A DNA stretch of 64,000 nucleotides, taken from Tepidimonas alkaliphilus (GTDB lineage: Bacteria > Pseudomonadota > Gammaproteobacteria > Burkholderiales > Burkholderiaceae_C). The DNA is taken from contig NZ_VJNB01000007.1 in NCBI RefSeq assembly GCF_007556595.1, positions 62,001 through 126,000 of the forward strand, read 5' to 3'. Positions 26,122-35,338 of this stretch are shown here, piece after piece. Below the pieces are notes generated by a model that worked only from the letters and a program-made list of their open reading frames with translations, ran no database searches and was not told where the DNA came from. The number at the start of each line of letters is the position of its first letter. Position 1 is the stretch's first letter. The position numbers and the translations under genes are program-made.

Positions 26122-26760
26122 TCAGGTGCCGCCGACGAACGGGTTGTGGCGGCGCTCCTCGCCGAAGGTGCTCTCCGGCCCGTGGCCGGGGATGAAGACG
26201 GTGTCGTCGCCCATCGGCCACAGGCGCTGCGTGATGCTGTCGATCAGCTGCTGGTGGTTGCCGCCGGGGAAGTCGGTGCGGCCGATGCTGCCGGCGAACA
26301 GCACGTCGCCGACGAAGGCGCGCCGGATCTGCGGCGCATGGAACACCACGTGGCCCGGCGTGTGGCCCGGGCAGTGGCGCACGTGCAGCCGCTCCTGCCC
26401 TACGGCGACTTCGTCGCCATCCTCCAGCCAGCGCGTTGGCATGAAGGGTTGGGCTGGCGGAAAGCCAAACAGGCGGCTCTGCTGCGGCAGGCCGTCGATC
26501 CAGAACTGGTCGCCGCGATGCGGGCCGACGATCGGCAGGTTCAGCCGCTTGGCCAGCTCGCCAGCGCCGCCGGCGTGGTCGATGTGCGCGTGGGTCAGCC
26601 AAATCTGGCGCAGGGCAAGCCCTAGGCGCTCAACTTGGCTCAGCACGGCATCCAAGTCGCCGCCCGGGTCGATCACGGCGGCTTCAAGGGTGGCATCGCA
26701 CCAGACGAGCGAGCAGTTTTGGGCAAACGCCGTCACCGGGATCGTGGCGTAGCGCAGCAT
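26122..26760 (-). CDS. MBL-fold glyoxalase II-like hydrolase (YcbL/GloC type)
   Basis: The 212-residue product starts MLRYATIPVTAFAQNCSLVW and has the metal motif LTHAHIDHAGGAGEL, then HCPGHTPGHVVF, GDVLFAGSIGRTDFPGGN and FIPGHGPESTFGEE. It lacks the C-terminal glutathione-binding domain of classical GloB, which fits the YcbL/GloC group that hydrolyses S-lactoylglutathione. Its stop touches the end of the dead mazF pseudogene. Confidence 0.88.
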   Translation of the reverse strand: MLRYATIPVTAFAQNCSLVWCDATLEAAVIDPGGDLDAVLSQVERLGLALRQIWLTHAHIDHAGGAGELAKRLNLPIVGPHRGDQFWIDGLPQQSRLFGFPPAQPFMPTRWLEDGDEVAVGQERLHVRHCPGHTPGHVVFHAPQIRRAFVGDVLFAGSIGRTDFPGGNHQQLIDSITQRLWPMGDDTVFIPGHGPESTFGEERRHNPFVGGT

Positions 26761-26844
26761 GGGGCCATTGTAGGCGGGGTGGGCCAGGCGCGGCGCGAGA
26801 GCAGGGACTGAGATGCGGTCGCGGATGGCGTCACAATCGCAGGC

Positions 26845-27618
26845 ATGGCTCCTGGTCGCGATTTCCTACCTCGCATCGCCCTGGTCACCGGCGCCGGCAG
26901 CGGCATTGGACGGGCTTGCGCTCAGGCGTTGCTGGCTGAAGGGTGGACTGTTTGGCTGGCCGGGCGACGCATGCCGGCGTTGCAGGAGACGGCGCGCCTG
27001 GCTGGCCAGCCCGCCGCGGCGCGCGCCCATGCGTTCGTCGCCGACGTCGGCGACCCGCAGGACGTGCAGCGCCTGTTCGACGCCATCCGCGCCACCCACG
27101 GCCGGCTCGACCTGCTGTTCAACAACGCCGGCATTTTTACGCCGACGGCGGCGCCGGAGGACGTGGCGCTGGAAGACTGGCACCGCTCGGTGCAGACCAA
27201 CCTCCACGGCGCGTTTTACTGCCTGCGCGCGGCGTTTGCGCTGATGAAATCCCAGCAGCCGCGCGGCGGGCGCATCATCAACAACGGCTCGATCTCGGCG
27301 CACGCGCCGCGGCCTGGCTCGATCGCCTACACCGCCACCAAGCACGCCATCACCGGCCTGACCAAGGCCGCGGCGCTGGACGGCCGCGCGTTCGACATCG
27401 CGGTCGGCCAGCTCGACATCGGCAACGTGGCCAGCGACATGACCGAGCGCATGGCCGCCGGCGTGCTGCAGGCCGACGGCAGCGTGCGTCCGGAGCCGCG
27501 CATGGACATGGACGCCGTGGTGCAGACCTTCATGACGATGGCGCGGCTGCCGCTGCAAGCCAACGTGCTGTTTGCCACCGTCATGGCCACCCAGATGCCG
27601 TTTGTGGGGCGCGGCTAG
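26845..27618 (+). CDS. short-chain dehydrogenase/reductase
   Basis: The 257-residue product has the classical SDR elements: cofactor motif [24 protein letters not shown], the catalytic serine in [10 protein letters not shown] and the YTATK active site (Tyr-x-x-x-Lys). The AGRRMPAL after the second strand suggests NADP(H). The substrate is not evident. Its last four bases overlap the convergent Lrp-type regulator gene. Confidence 0.88.
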   Translation: MAPGRDFLPRIALVTGAGSGIGRACAQALLAEGWTVWLAGRRMPALQETARLAGQPAAARAHAFVADVGDPQDVQRLFDAIRATHGRLDLLFNNAGIFTPTAAPEDVALEDWHRSVQTNLHGAFYCLRAAFALMKSQQPRGGRIINNGSISAHAPRPGSIAYTATKHAITGLTKAAALDGRAFDIAVGQLDIGNVASDMTERMAAGVLQADGSVRPEPRMDMDAVVQTFMTMARLPLQANVLFATVMATQMPFVGRG

Positions 27619-28091
27619 CCGTCCAGCGGCAGCGCGCTGGTGCACTTGACCTCGTCCAGGCAGACGCTGGAGCGCACCCCGTTGACGCCGGGCAGCTGCG
27701 CCAGCGTGCCGAGCAGGAAGTCCGACAGCCCCTTGAGGTCGCGCGCCACCACCTTCAGCACGTAGTCGAAGTCGCCGGTGACGGCCCAGCACTCCTGCAC
27801 CTGGCGCATCGCGCGCACCTGGGCGCGGAAGCGCTCGACCTCGCGGATGTGGCCGCGCTCCATCGTCACGTGCACGAAGGCCGTCACGCCCAGCCCCAGC
27901 CGTTGGGCGTCCAGCCGCGCCTCGTAGCGGCGGATCAGGCCGCGCTCCTCCAGCCGGCGGTGGCGCCGGTTGCACTGCGCCGGCGACAGGTGCACCGCCT
28001 CGGCCAGCGCCTGGTTGCTGATGCGGCCGTCTTCCTGCAGCCGCGCCAATATGCGGCGATCCACCGCATCCAAGGGTTCGGGCGGGGTCAT
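27615..28091 (-). CDS. Lrp/AsnC-family regulator
   Basis: The 158-residue product has the N-terminal winged helix-turn-helix ([21 protein letters not shown], then [24 protein letters not shown]) and the RAM/AsnC effector domain ([22 protein letters not shown]). It is divergent from hppD with 134 bases between starts, the usual position for a regulator of the tyrosine/phenylalanine catabolic genes. The effector, probably an aromatic amino acid, is inferred. Confidence 0.9.
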   Translation of the reverse strand: MTPPEPLDAVDRRILARLQEDGRISNQALAEAVHLSPAQCNRRHRRLEERGLIRRYEARLDAQRLGLGVTAFVHVTMERGHIREVERFRAQVRAMRQVQECWAVTGDFDYVLKVVARDLKGLSDFLLGTLAQLPGVNGVRSSVCLDEVKCTSALPLDG

Positions 28092-28225
28092 GCGGGCCTC
28101 CTCGGGGTTGAACGCGCAAGATCATTGCATGAATACGGGAAAGTCCGCGCCTTCGACGCAAGCCCATTGCGCCGCCGCGGGCATACGCTGCAGGGGTTCA
28201 ATCGCGATCACGAGGAGCCGCTGCC

Positions 28226-29332
28226 ATGGCCGACCTGTTCGACAACCCGATGGGGCTGTGCGGATTCGAGTTCGTCGAGTTCGCCGCGCCCACCCCCGGC
28301 GTGCTGGAGCCGCTGTTCGAAAAGCTGGGCTTTACCCGCATCGCGCGCCACCGCTCCAAAGACGTGGACCTGTGGCGCCAAGGCGACATCAACTTCATCG
28401 TCAACCGCGAGCCGCGCAGCTTGGCCTACTACTTCGCGCAGGAGCACGGCCCCAGCGCCTGCGGGCTGGCGTTTCGCGTCCGTGATGCGCACAAGGCTTA
28501 CTATCGGGCGCTGGAGCTGGGCGCGCAGCCGATCGACATCCCCGCCGGCCCGATGGAGCTGCGCCTGCCGGCGATCAAGGGCATCGGCGGCGCGCCGCTG
28601 TACCTGATCGACCGCTACGAGGACGGCAAGAGTATCTACGACATCGATTTCGAGTTCCTGCCGGGCTACGAGGATCCGGCGCGCCGCCACCCGGTCGGCC
28701 ACGGCTTCAAGCTCATCGACCACCTCACGCACAACGTCTATCGGGGCCGCATGGCCTACTGGGCGCAGTGGTACCAGCGCCTGTTCAACTTCCGCGAGAT
28801 CCGCTACTTCGACATCCAGGGCGAGTACACGGGCCTGAAGAGCCGTGCGATGACCGCCCCCGACGGCCTGATCCGCATTCCGCTGAACGAGGAGGGCGGC
28901 AGCGGCGGCCAGATCGAGGAATTCCTGCTGCAGTTCAACGGCGAGGGCATCCAGCACATCGCGCTGCGGACCGACGACCTGCTGGCCAGCGTGGACGCGC
29001 TGCAGATGGCCGGCGTGCCGCTGATGAGCGCGCCCAACGACATCTACTACGCGATGCTGGAGGAGCGCCTGCCCGGCCATGGCGAGCCGGTGGCCGAGCT
29101 GCAGGCGCGCGGCATCCTGCTCGACGGCTCCACCGCGGGGGGTGAGAAGCGCCTGCTGCTGCAGATCTTCAGCCAGCCGCTGCTCGGGCCGGTGTTCTTC
29201 GAGTTCATCCAGCGCAAGAACGACGAGGGCTTCGGCGAAGGCAACTTCAAGGCCCTGTTCGAAAGCCTGGAGCGCGACCAGATCCGCCGCGGCACGCTGA
29301 AAGTTGCGGCGGCGCAGCCGCAGCCGGCCTGA
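28226..29332 (+). CDS. hppD: 4-hydroxyphenylpyruvate dioxygenase
   Basis: The 368-residue enzyme converts 4-hydroxyphenylpyruvate to homogentisate in tyrosine breakdown. The three iron ligands are in [12 protein letters not shown] (His), [11 protein letters not shown] (His) and [11 protein letters not shown] (Glu). GAGGAG lies before the ATG. It heads an operon with phhB and phhA, and the regulator gene lies divergently upstream. Downstream homogentisate dioxygenase is not in the window. Confidence 0.95.
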   Translation: MADLFDNPMGLCGFEFVEFAAPTPGVLEPLFEKLGFTRIARHRSKDVDLWRQGDINFIVNREPRSLAYYFAQEHGPSACGLAFRVRDAHKAYYRALELGAQPIDIPAGPMELRLPAIKGIGGAPLYLIDRYEDGKSIYDIDFEFLPGYEDPARRHPVGHGFKLIDHLTHNVYRGRMAYWAQWYQRLFNFREIRYFDIQGEYTGLKSRAMTAPDGLIRIPLNEEGGSGGQIEEFLLQFNGEGIQHIALRTDDLLASVDALQMAGVPLMSAPNDIYYAMLEERLPGHGEPVAELQARGILLDGSTAGGEKRLLLQIFSQPLLGPVFFEFIQRKNDEGFGEGNFKALFESLERDQIRRGTLKVAAAQPQPA

Positions 29333-29372
29333 AGCGCCGGCGCCTCCCCGCCCCCCGCCAGGAGAACCCACG

Positions 29373-29687
29373 ATGCCGACCCCGAAGCTCGACGGCGCCG
29401 CGCTGCAGGAGGCGCTGGCCGCCCTGCCGGCCTGGACGTTCGACCCGGCCCGCCACGCCATCCGCCGCGCGCTGCGCTTTGCGGACTTTAACGCGGCGTT
29501 TGCCTTCATGACGCGCGTGGCGCTGCAGGCCGAACGGGCCGACCACCACCCGGAGTGGCGCAACGTCTTCAACCGCGTCGAAATCGTGCTCACCACCCAC
29601 GACGCCGGTGGCCTCACCGAGCGGGACCTGGCGCTGGCGCGCTTCATCGACGCCGCGGCCGCCGCGCTGGGCGGACGGCCCGCCTGA
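29373..29687 (+). CDS. phhB: pterin-4a-carbinolamine dehydratase
   Basis: The 104-residue product starts at ATG 29373, preceded by CAGGAG. It shows the family motif [22 protein letters not shown]-type sequence (residues about 50-72) and [16 protein letters not shown]. It regenerates the pterin cofactor oxidised by phenylalanine hydroxylase, encoded next, so the two genes belong functionally together. Confidence 0.94.
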   Translation: MPTPKLDGAALQEALAALPAWTFDPARHAIRRALRFADFNAAFAFMTRVALQAERADHHPEWRNVFNRVEIVLTTHDAGGLTERDLALARFIDAAAAALGGRPA

Positions 29688-29748
29688 GCCGCGCCGCCGT
29701 CCGTCCACCCGCCCGTCGCGGCACGGGCGCAGCGAGGAGACCTGCATC

Positions 29749-30639
29749 ATGACCGCCGAGGCCGTCACGCTGCACGGCTGGGCCGCCGGCGAGGCCGGCC
29801 GCCCGGCCAGCCCGGACTGGACCATCCCGCAGGACTGGGCGTCCTACACGCCCGAGGAGCACGCCACTTGGGCGAAGCTGTACCGGCGCCAGGCGGCCCT
29901 GCTGCCAGGGCGCGCCTGCGCCGCCTTCCTCGAAGGGCTGCGCCGCCTGCCGATCGAGCCGGATCGCATCCCGGACTTCGAGCGCTTGTCCGAAGTGCTG
30001 ATGCGCCACACCGGCTGGCAGGTGGTGGCCGTGCCGGGGCTGGTGCCCGAGGAGGTGTTCTTCGACCACCTGGCCCACCGGCGTTTTCCGGCCGGGCGGT
30101 TCATCCGGCGCGCCGACCAGTTGGACTATCTGCAAGAGCCCGATGTCTTTCACGACGTCTTTGGCCATGTGCCGATGCTGATGCACCCGGTCATGGCGGA
30201 CTTCATCCAGGCCTACGGACACGGCGGCCTGCGCGCGCAGCGGCTGGGCGCGCTGGACATGCTGGCCCGCGTCTACTGGTACACCGTCGAGTTCGGCCTC
30301 GTGCGCGAGGGCGGGGCGTTGCGCATCCTGGGCGCCGGCATCGTCTCCTCGGCGGCCGAAAGCGTGTTCTGCCTCGAGTCGCCGAGCCCCAACCGGGTGG
30401 GTTTCTGCCTCGAGCGCGTCATGCGCACGCGCTACCGCATCGACGATTTCCAGCAGACCTACTTCGTGTTCGAGCGGCTGGAGGATCTGCTGCGCCTGGC
30501 CGAGATTGACTTTGCGCCGCTCTATGAGCGGGTGGCGGCCCTGCCGGCGTTGGCGCCCGATGCGCTGCTGCCGGATGACGACGTGGTGACGCGCGGCGAC
30601 GGCCGCTGGCACCGCGGGCGCGCGGCCCCGGCGGCCTAA
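29749..30639 (+). CDS. phhA: phenylalanine 4-monooxygenase
   Basis: The 296-residue enzyme hydroxylates phenylalanine to tyrosine with tetrahydropterin and iron. The iron ligands are the two histidines of DVFHDVFGHVPML and the glutamate of YWYTVEFGLV; SPSPNRVGF follows. AGGAG lies eight bases before ATG 29749. With phhB and hppD this gives phenylalanine to tyrosine and on (after a transaminase elsewhere) to homogentisate. Confidence 0.95.
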   Translation: MTAEAVTLHGWAAGEAGRPASPDWTIPQDWASYTPEEHATWAKLYRRQAALLPGRACAAFLEGLRRLPIEPDRIPDFERLSEVLMRHTGWQVVAVPGLVPEEVFFDHLAHRRFPAGRFIRRADQLDYLQEPDVFHDVFGHVPMLMHPVMADFIQAYGHGGLRAQRLGALDMLARVYWYTVEFGLVREGGALRILGAGIVSSAAESVFCLESPSPNRVGFCLERVMRTRYRIDDFQQTYFVFERLEDLLRLAEIDFAPLYERVAALPALAPDALLPDDDVVTRGDGRWHRGRAAPAA

Positions 30640-30759
30640 GGCTCGCCCAGGCGCGGTGGCGCTTCCCTTATCCGGGCGAGCGCCGGCCAGCGGCGGCGTG
30701 GTGCACAATCGTCGTCACACATTCCGCAACCCGCTCTGGCAGCAAAGGCACTCCTTCCC

Positions 30760-31242
30760 ATGGCTTCCGTCAACAAAGTCATTCTGATCGGCAACTGCGG
30801 CCGCGACCCCGAGATCCGCTACCTCCCCTCCGGCCAGCCGGTGGCCAGCGTCAGCATCGCCACCTCCAGCCGGCGCAAGGATCGCAACACCGGCGAGCTG
30901 GTTGAAGACACCCAATGGCACCGCGTCACCTTCTACGATCGGCTGGCCGAAATCGCCGGGGAATACCTGCGCAAGGGACGTCCGGTTTACGTCGAGGGCC
31001 GGCTGAAATACGGCAAATACACCGGGCAGGACGGCGTCGAGCGCAACACGGTGGACATCATCGCCACCGAGCTGCAGCTGCTCGGCAGCCGCGACGGTGC
31101 GAGCGCCCCGCTGGAAGAAGGCGCCGCCCCCGTGCCGCGCGCCGCTGCCCCGGCCCGTCCGGCCTCGGCGCCGCGCGCCGCCGCCACCCCCGCTCCGGCG
31201 GCCAGCGGCTTTGAGGACATGGACGACGACATCCCTTTTTGA
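30760..31242 (+). CDS. ssb: single-stranded DNA-binding protein
   Basis: The 160-residue product has the OB fold ([20 protein letters not shown], then [21 protein letters not shown]) and a low-complexity Ala/Pro linker ending in the acidic interaction tip DDDIPF. It coats single-stranded DNA and recruits repair and replication proteins. It lies 63 bases upstream of rmuC. Confidence 0.97.
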   Translation: MASVNKVILIGNCGRDPEIRYLPSGQPVASVSIATSSRRKDRNTGELVEDTQWHRVTFYDRLAEIAGEYLRKGRPVYVEGRLKYGKYTGQDGVERNTVDIIATELQLLGSRDGASAPLEEGAAPVPRAAAPARPASAPRAAATPAPAASGFEDMDDDIPF

Positions 31243-31305
31243 CGGAGCGCAGGCGATGCGCGCCGCCATCGCCTTGGCTTAGGGCCATAGCCTGGTGGGG
31301 GCGCC

Positions 31306-32841
31306 ATGAACGATGGGGTCATGACAGCGTGGCTTGCGGCGCTGGCGGGCGTGCTGCTCGGCGCCGCGTTGGCCTGGGCGCTGGCGCGCGGCGCGCCGCG
31401 GCGAGAGGTCGAGGCCGCCACGCAGGCGGCGCGCGCCGCGGCGGAGGTGGAGCTGGCGCGGCTTGGTGAGCGGCTGCGCGCCGCCGAGGCGCAGGCCGCC
31501 GAGCTGCGCCAGCGCTGGCAAGAAGCCGCCGCCGCCGCCGAGCGCCACCGCGAGGCGCTGGATCGCGCCAGCGACGAGGGCGCACGGCTGCAAGAGCGCG
31601 CCGCGCGCGTGCCGACGCTGGAGCAGGAGCTGGCGCGCGCGCAGGAGGAGCTGCGTCGGCTGCAGGCGCAGCAAGCCGCGCTGCAAGCCCGGCTGCAGGA
31701 GCAAAGCGCCGCGTTCGAAGAGCAGCTTAAGCTGCTGCAGGACGCCCGCGCGCACCTGACTGAGCAGTTTCGCAACCTGGCGCAGGACATCCTGGACGAG
31801 CGCGCGCGCCGCTTTGACGAGCACAGCCAGACCCAGCTGCAGACGCTGTTGGAGCCGCTGCGCGAGCGGCTGGCGCAGTTTGAGCAGCAAGTGCGCCATG
31901 CCTACCAAGACGAAAACAAAGAGCGCGTGGCGCTGCGCGCGCAGGTGCAACAACTCATGGAGCTCAATCGCCGCTTAAGCGACGAGGCCCACCACCTGAC
32001 CCAGGCGTTGCGTGGCTCGGTCAAGGCGCAGGGTCACTGGGGTGAACTCATCTTGGAGCGTGTGCTGGAGATGAGCGGCCTGCGCCGCGGCGCCGAATAC
32101 CTGACCCAAGACGCCCAGGCCCACCCCGAGGATGGGCGTCGCGTGGTGCCGGATGTGGTGATTTTGCTGCCACAGGGTCGCCGCTTGGTGGTGGATGCCA
32201 AGGTGTCGCTGCGCGCGTATGAGCGCTACACCGCCGCCGACGACGAAGCGTCGCGCCGCCAGGCCATGCAGGCGCACCTGGCGGCGCTGCGCGCGCACCT
32301 GCGCACCCTGGCCGACAAGCGCTATCAGGCGCTGCACGGCGCGGCCGGACTGGATTTTGTGCTGGCGTTTGTGCCGATCGAGCCGGCGCTGACGCTGGCG
32401 CTTGCCCACGAGCCAGGGCTGCTGCAAGAGGCGTGGGAGCGCAACGTGCTGCTGGTGGGCCCCTCCACCCTGCTGTTTGTGCTGCGCACCGTGGCGCATC
32501 TGTGGCGGCAGGAGGCGCAAAGCCGCAACGCCCAAGAAATTGCCCGCCGCGGGGCGGAGTTTTACGACAAGCTCAGCAGCTTCGTGGAGGACTTTCTCAA
32601 GATCGGCGAGCGGCTGGAGCAAGCGCGCTCGTCCTTCGATGCGGCGCGCGGCAAGCTGGCCACTGGGCGGGGCAACCTCATCCGTCAAGCGGAGCAACTG
32701 CGTGAGCTGGGGGTGCAGCCCAGCAAGGCGCTGCGACCTGCGCTGCTCGAGGAAGCCGAGGGCGAGTCGGCGCTGCCGGCGTCCCTGTCGTCGGCGGGGG
32801 CAGGCGGCGCAGCCTCGCTGCCGGCGACCCGACCCGATTAG
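31306..32841 (+). CDS. rmuC: DNA recombination protein RmuC
   Basis: The 511-residue product has an N-terminal membrane anchor (MTAWLAALAGVLLGAALAWAL), a long Glu/Arg/Ala coiled coil (residues about 30-220) and the RmuC nuclease-like domain (KAQGHWGELILERVLEMSGL, then DVVILLPQGRRLVVDAKVSL). RmuC limits DNA inversions at short inverted repeats. The second ATG (31321) is an equally possible start. Confidence 0.92.
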   Translation: MNDGVMTAWLAALAGVLLGAALAWALARGAPRREVEAATQAARAAAEVELARLGERLRAAEAQAAELRQRWQEAAAAAERHREALDRASDEGARLQERAARVPTLEQELARAQEELRRLQAQQAALQARLQEQSAAFEEQLKLLQDARAHLTEQFRNLAQDILDERARRFDEHSQTQLQTLLEPLRERLAQFEQQVRHAYQDENKERVALRAQVQQLMELNRRLSDEAHHLTQALRGSVKAQGHWGELILERVLEMSGLRRGAEYLTQDAQAHPEDGRRVVPDVVILLPQGRRLVVDAKVSLRAYERYTAADDEASRRQAMQAHLAALRAHLRTLADKRYQALHGAAGLDFVLAFVPIEPALTLALAHEPGLLQEAWERNVLLVGPSTLLFVLRTVAHLWRQEAQSRNAQEIARRGAEFYDKLSSFVEDFLKIGERLEQARSSFDAARGKLATGRGNLIRQAEQLRELGVQPSKALRPALLEEAEGESALPASLSSAGAGGAASLPATRPD

Positions 32842-32851
32842 GATCAAGCCT

Positions 32852-33796
32852 ATGCATGCGCACCCGCACCACCACCACCACGGGCACGCTGAAGGCAACC
32901 GGGCCTTTGCGTGGGGCATTGGGCTGAACCTCGGCTTTGTGGCGCTGGAGGCAGGCTGGGGCTGGCACGTCGGCTCGCTGGCGCTGCTGGCCGACGCCGG
33001 GCACAACCTCAGCGACCTGGCTGGCCTGCTGCTGGCTTGGGCCGCAGCGCTGATCGCGCGTCGTCGGCCCAGCCCGCGCCACACTTATGGTTGGAAGCGC
33101 GCTGGCGTGGTGGCGGCCTTGGTCAACGCCTTGCTGCTCCTTGCGGCGATGGCTTGGTTGGCCTGGGAAGCGGTGCAGCGCTTGGGCTCGCCGCAGCCTG
33201 TGCCCGGTGGGGCCGTGATGGCGGTGGCGGCGCTGGGCATCCTCATCAATGGCGGCACCGCGCTGCTGTTCTGGCGCAGCCGCCATCATGACCTCAACCA
33301 CCGCGGCGCGTTCTGGCACATGGCCGCAGACGCGCTCGTCTCCGCTGGGGTGGTCGTGGCCGGCGCGTTGACGTGGTGGCAGGGGTGGACATGGGTGGAT
33401 CCCGCCGTCAGCTTGGTGATCGCCGTGGTCATCGTGGCGGGAACCTGGGGCCTGTTGACCGAATCGCTGCATTTGCTTTTCGACGGCGTGCCCGCGCACG
33501 TCGATGCGGCGCAGGTGCGCAGCTTTTTGGCCGCCCAGCCGGGCGTGCAGGCTGTGCAGGATTTGCACATCTGGGCCATGGGCGCGCGCGAGGTGGCGTT
33601 GACCGCCCACCTGATCATGCCCCATGGGGGAGGCGACGATGCGTTTTTGCACGCCACCGCCGCGGCGCTGCGCGAGCGCTTCGGCATCGATCACACGACG
33701 CTGCAGGTGCAACGCAGCGCTTCGCCACGGGCGTGCGATACCCCTGTGCCCGTTGTGCCGGCCTGCGCGGCGCACGCGCACGGATCCACCGGTTAG
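32852..33796 (+). CDS. cation diffusion facilitator, Zn-exporter type
   Basis: The 314-residue product begins with a histidine run (MHAHPHHHHHGHAEGN) that would bind metal, then has six membrane helices with the transport-site motifs LLADAGHNLSDLAG (Asp/His in TM2) and HMAADALVSAG (His/Asp in TM5), and a cytoplasmic domain. This fits CzcD/ZitB exporters of Zn(II), Co(II) or Cd(II). It ends with a Cys/His tail (ACAAHAHGSTG). It starts 11 bases after rmuC stops. Confidence 0.9.
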   Translation: MHAHPHHHHHGHAEGNRAFAWGIGLNLGFVALEAGWGWHVGSLALLADAGHNLSDLAGLLLAWAAALIARRRPSPRHTYGWKRAGVVAALVNALLLLAAMAWLAWEAVQRLGSPQPVPGGAVMAVAALGILINGGTALLFWRSRHHDLNHRGAFWHMAADALVSAGVVVAGALTWWQGWTWVDPAVSLVIAVVIVAGTWGLLTESLHLLFDGVPAHVDAAQVRSFLAAQPGVQAVQDLHIWAMGAREVALTAHLIMPHGGGDDAFLHATAAALRERFGIDHTTLQVQRSASPRACDTPVPVVPACAAHAHGSTG

Positions 33797-33910
33797 AGCG
33801 CCCCTGGGGCGGCTGTCACTGCAGCGTCATGCGGGTTCGTTACCGTTCAGAGCCTGCAAGCATTGACGGGCTTGCGAGCCTCAAATCAACGAATCATGAC
33901 GGAGGGATCG

Positions 33911-35068
33911 ATGCACAGCATCAAGAAAAGTCTGCGCTGGATGGCGCTGTCGTTGGCGGCTGCAGGGGGGTTGGCGGCATGTGGAGGCGACGACGGACCG
34001 CTGTATCGCACGTTGGACGGCATGCCGCCGATCGTCATCGGGCACCGCGGCGCGTCGGGCGAATTGCCTGAACACACGTTGGAGAGCTACCTGCGGGCCA
34101 TTGAGCAAGGCGCGCAGTGCATCGAGCCCGATTTGGTGATGACCAAAGACGGCTATTTGATCGCCCGTCACGAGCCGATGTTGGATGACACCACCGATGT
34201 GGCTGAGAAGTTTCCCGCATCGCGCAAGCGCACGATGAATGTGGATGGCGAGTTGATCACGGCCTATTTCGCCAGCGACTTCACGTTGGCCGAAATCAAG
34301 ACGCTGCGGGCCAAGCAGCCGCGGGCCAATCGCCCGCAGCAGTTCAACGGGCTCTACAGCATCCCCACCATCGAAGAGGTGGTGGCGCTGGCCAAGCAAG
34401 AAAGCGCGCGGCGCGGTCGCACCATTTGCGTTTACCCGGAGTTGAAGCACTCCACGTTCCACGCGCGCGAGGCGGGTTTTGGCGCCAATGTCTTTGAAGA
34501 CAAATTGTTGGCGGTGCTGCACGCTGCTTACGGCAACAGCCAATCGGCGCCGGTCTTTATCCAGTCGTTTGAGGTCGGCAACCTGCAATACCTGCGCACC
34601 AAGACGCAAATGAAGCTGGTGCAGCTCATCGATGCGGACGACGTCAACGATGATGGCAGCATCAAGCTGGCTCCGCCTTACCACAAGCCGTATGACTTTG
34701 TCGTCAAAGGCGACCCCCGCACCTTTGCCGATCTGCTCAAGCCCGAGGGGCTGGCGTTGATCAAAACCTACGCCGATGGCGTCGGCCCTTGGAAGCCGTA
34801 TTTGGTGCGCACGGTGCAGGATGGCGTGGACCGCAACGGCGATGGCAAGGTGACCATCAACGACCGTCGCGTGGTCGGCAGCACGGGCGTGATCGAGGCC
34901 GCGCATGCGCAAGGGTTGTTTGTGCACACCTGGACGTTTCGCAACGATGCCAGCGGCTATGGCTTTAGCGATCCGAAGGCCGAAATGCAGTATTACATGC
35001 GCCTGGGCGTGGATGGCGTGTTCACCGACTTTCCGGCCACCGGCGTGGCGGCGGTGGCTGGCTTGTAA
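33911..35068 (+). CDS. glpQ: glycerophosphodiester phosphodiesterase lipoprotein
   Basis: I chose ATG 33911, which has GGAGG upstream. The 385-residue product has a lipoprotein signal ending LAACGG, then the GDPD catalytic core IGHRGASGELPEHTLESY, CIEPDLVMTKDG and IARHEPMLDDTT. It hydrolyses deacylated phospholipids to glycerol-3-phosphate at the envelope. An inserted DRNGDGKVTIND near residue 320 is an EF-hand-like calcium loop, consistent with the calcium dependence known for GlpQ. A perfect terminator follows. Confidence 0.92.
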   Translation: MHSIKKSLRWMALSLAAAGGLAACGGDDGPLYRTLDGMPPIVIGHRGASGELPEHTLESYLRAIEQGAQCIEPDLVMTKDGYLIARHEPMLDDTTDVAEKFPASRKRTMNVDGELITAYFASDFTLAEIKTLRAKQPRANRPQQFNGLYSIPTIEEVVALAKQESARRGRTICVYPELKHSTFHAREAGFGANVFEDKLLAVLHAAYGNSQSAPVFIQSFEVGNLQYLRTKTQMKLVQLIDADDVNDDGSIKLAPPYHKPYDFVVKGDPRTFADLLKPEGLALIKTYADGVGPWKPYLVRTVQDGVDRNGDGKVTINDRRVVGSTGVIEAAHAQGLFVHTWTFRNDASGYGFSDPKAEMQYYMRLGVDGVFTDFPATGVAAVAGL

Positions 35069-35139
35069 CAGCCGCGGTCGGCGCGCCTGGAGCTGAAGCG
35101 GCCCGGCCCCGCTGACCGTTGTGCCCTTGGCCGCGTTTG

Positions 35140-35182
35140 ATGCGGCGCCTGTTTCATCGAACAGGCGCCGCATTAGTTTTTT
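35140..35182 (+). terminator. intrinsic terminator after glpQ
   Basis: ATGCGGCGCCTGTT (35140-35153) and AACAGGCGCCGCAT (35160-35173) form a perfect 14-bp stem with a six-base loop, followed by TAGTTTTTT. It is the strongest terminator hairpin in the window and isolates glpQ from putP. Confidence 0.92.
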
Positions 35183-35338
35183 GAATGCCCCTTGCAAAGA
35201 AGCGTTGCGGATACGGGATAACCCTAGGAGGGAGGCGGCGAGCAGTTTTGTTCTCGTTACGATCCGTCGCGCTCGTTGGCGGGCGCTGTTTGCGCGCCGC
35301 AAGCCGAATTCAGGGGTTCCCCGAAAGGACACGCAACG

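Noticed and set aside
30641-30690. Inverted GCTCGCCC/GGGCGAGC pair after phhA as a terminator
   Set aside because: The loop is about 29 bases and no T-run follows, so it is too weak to list as a terminator.
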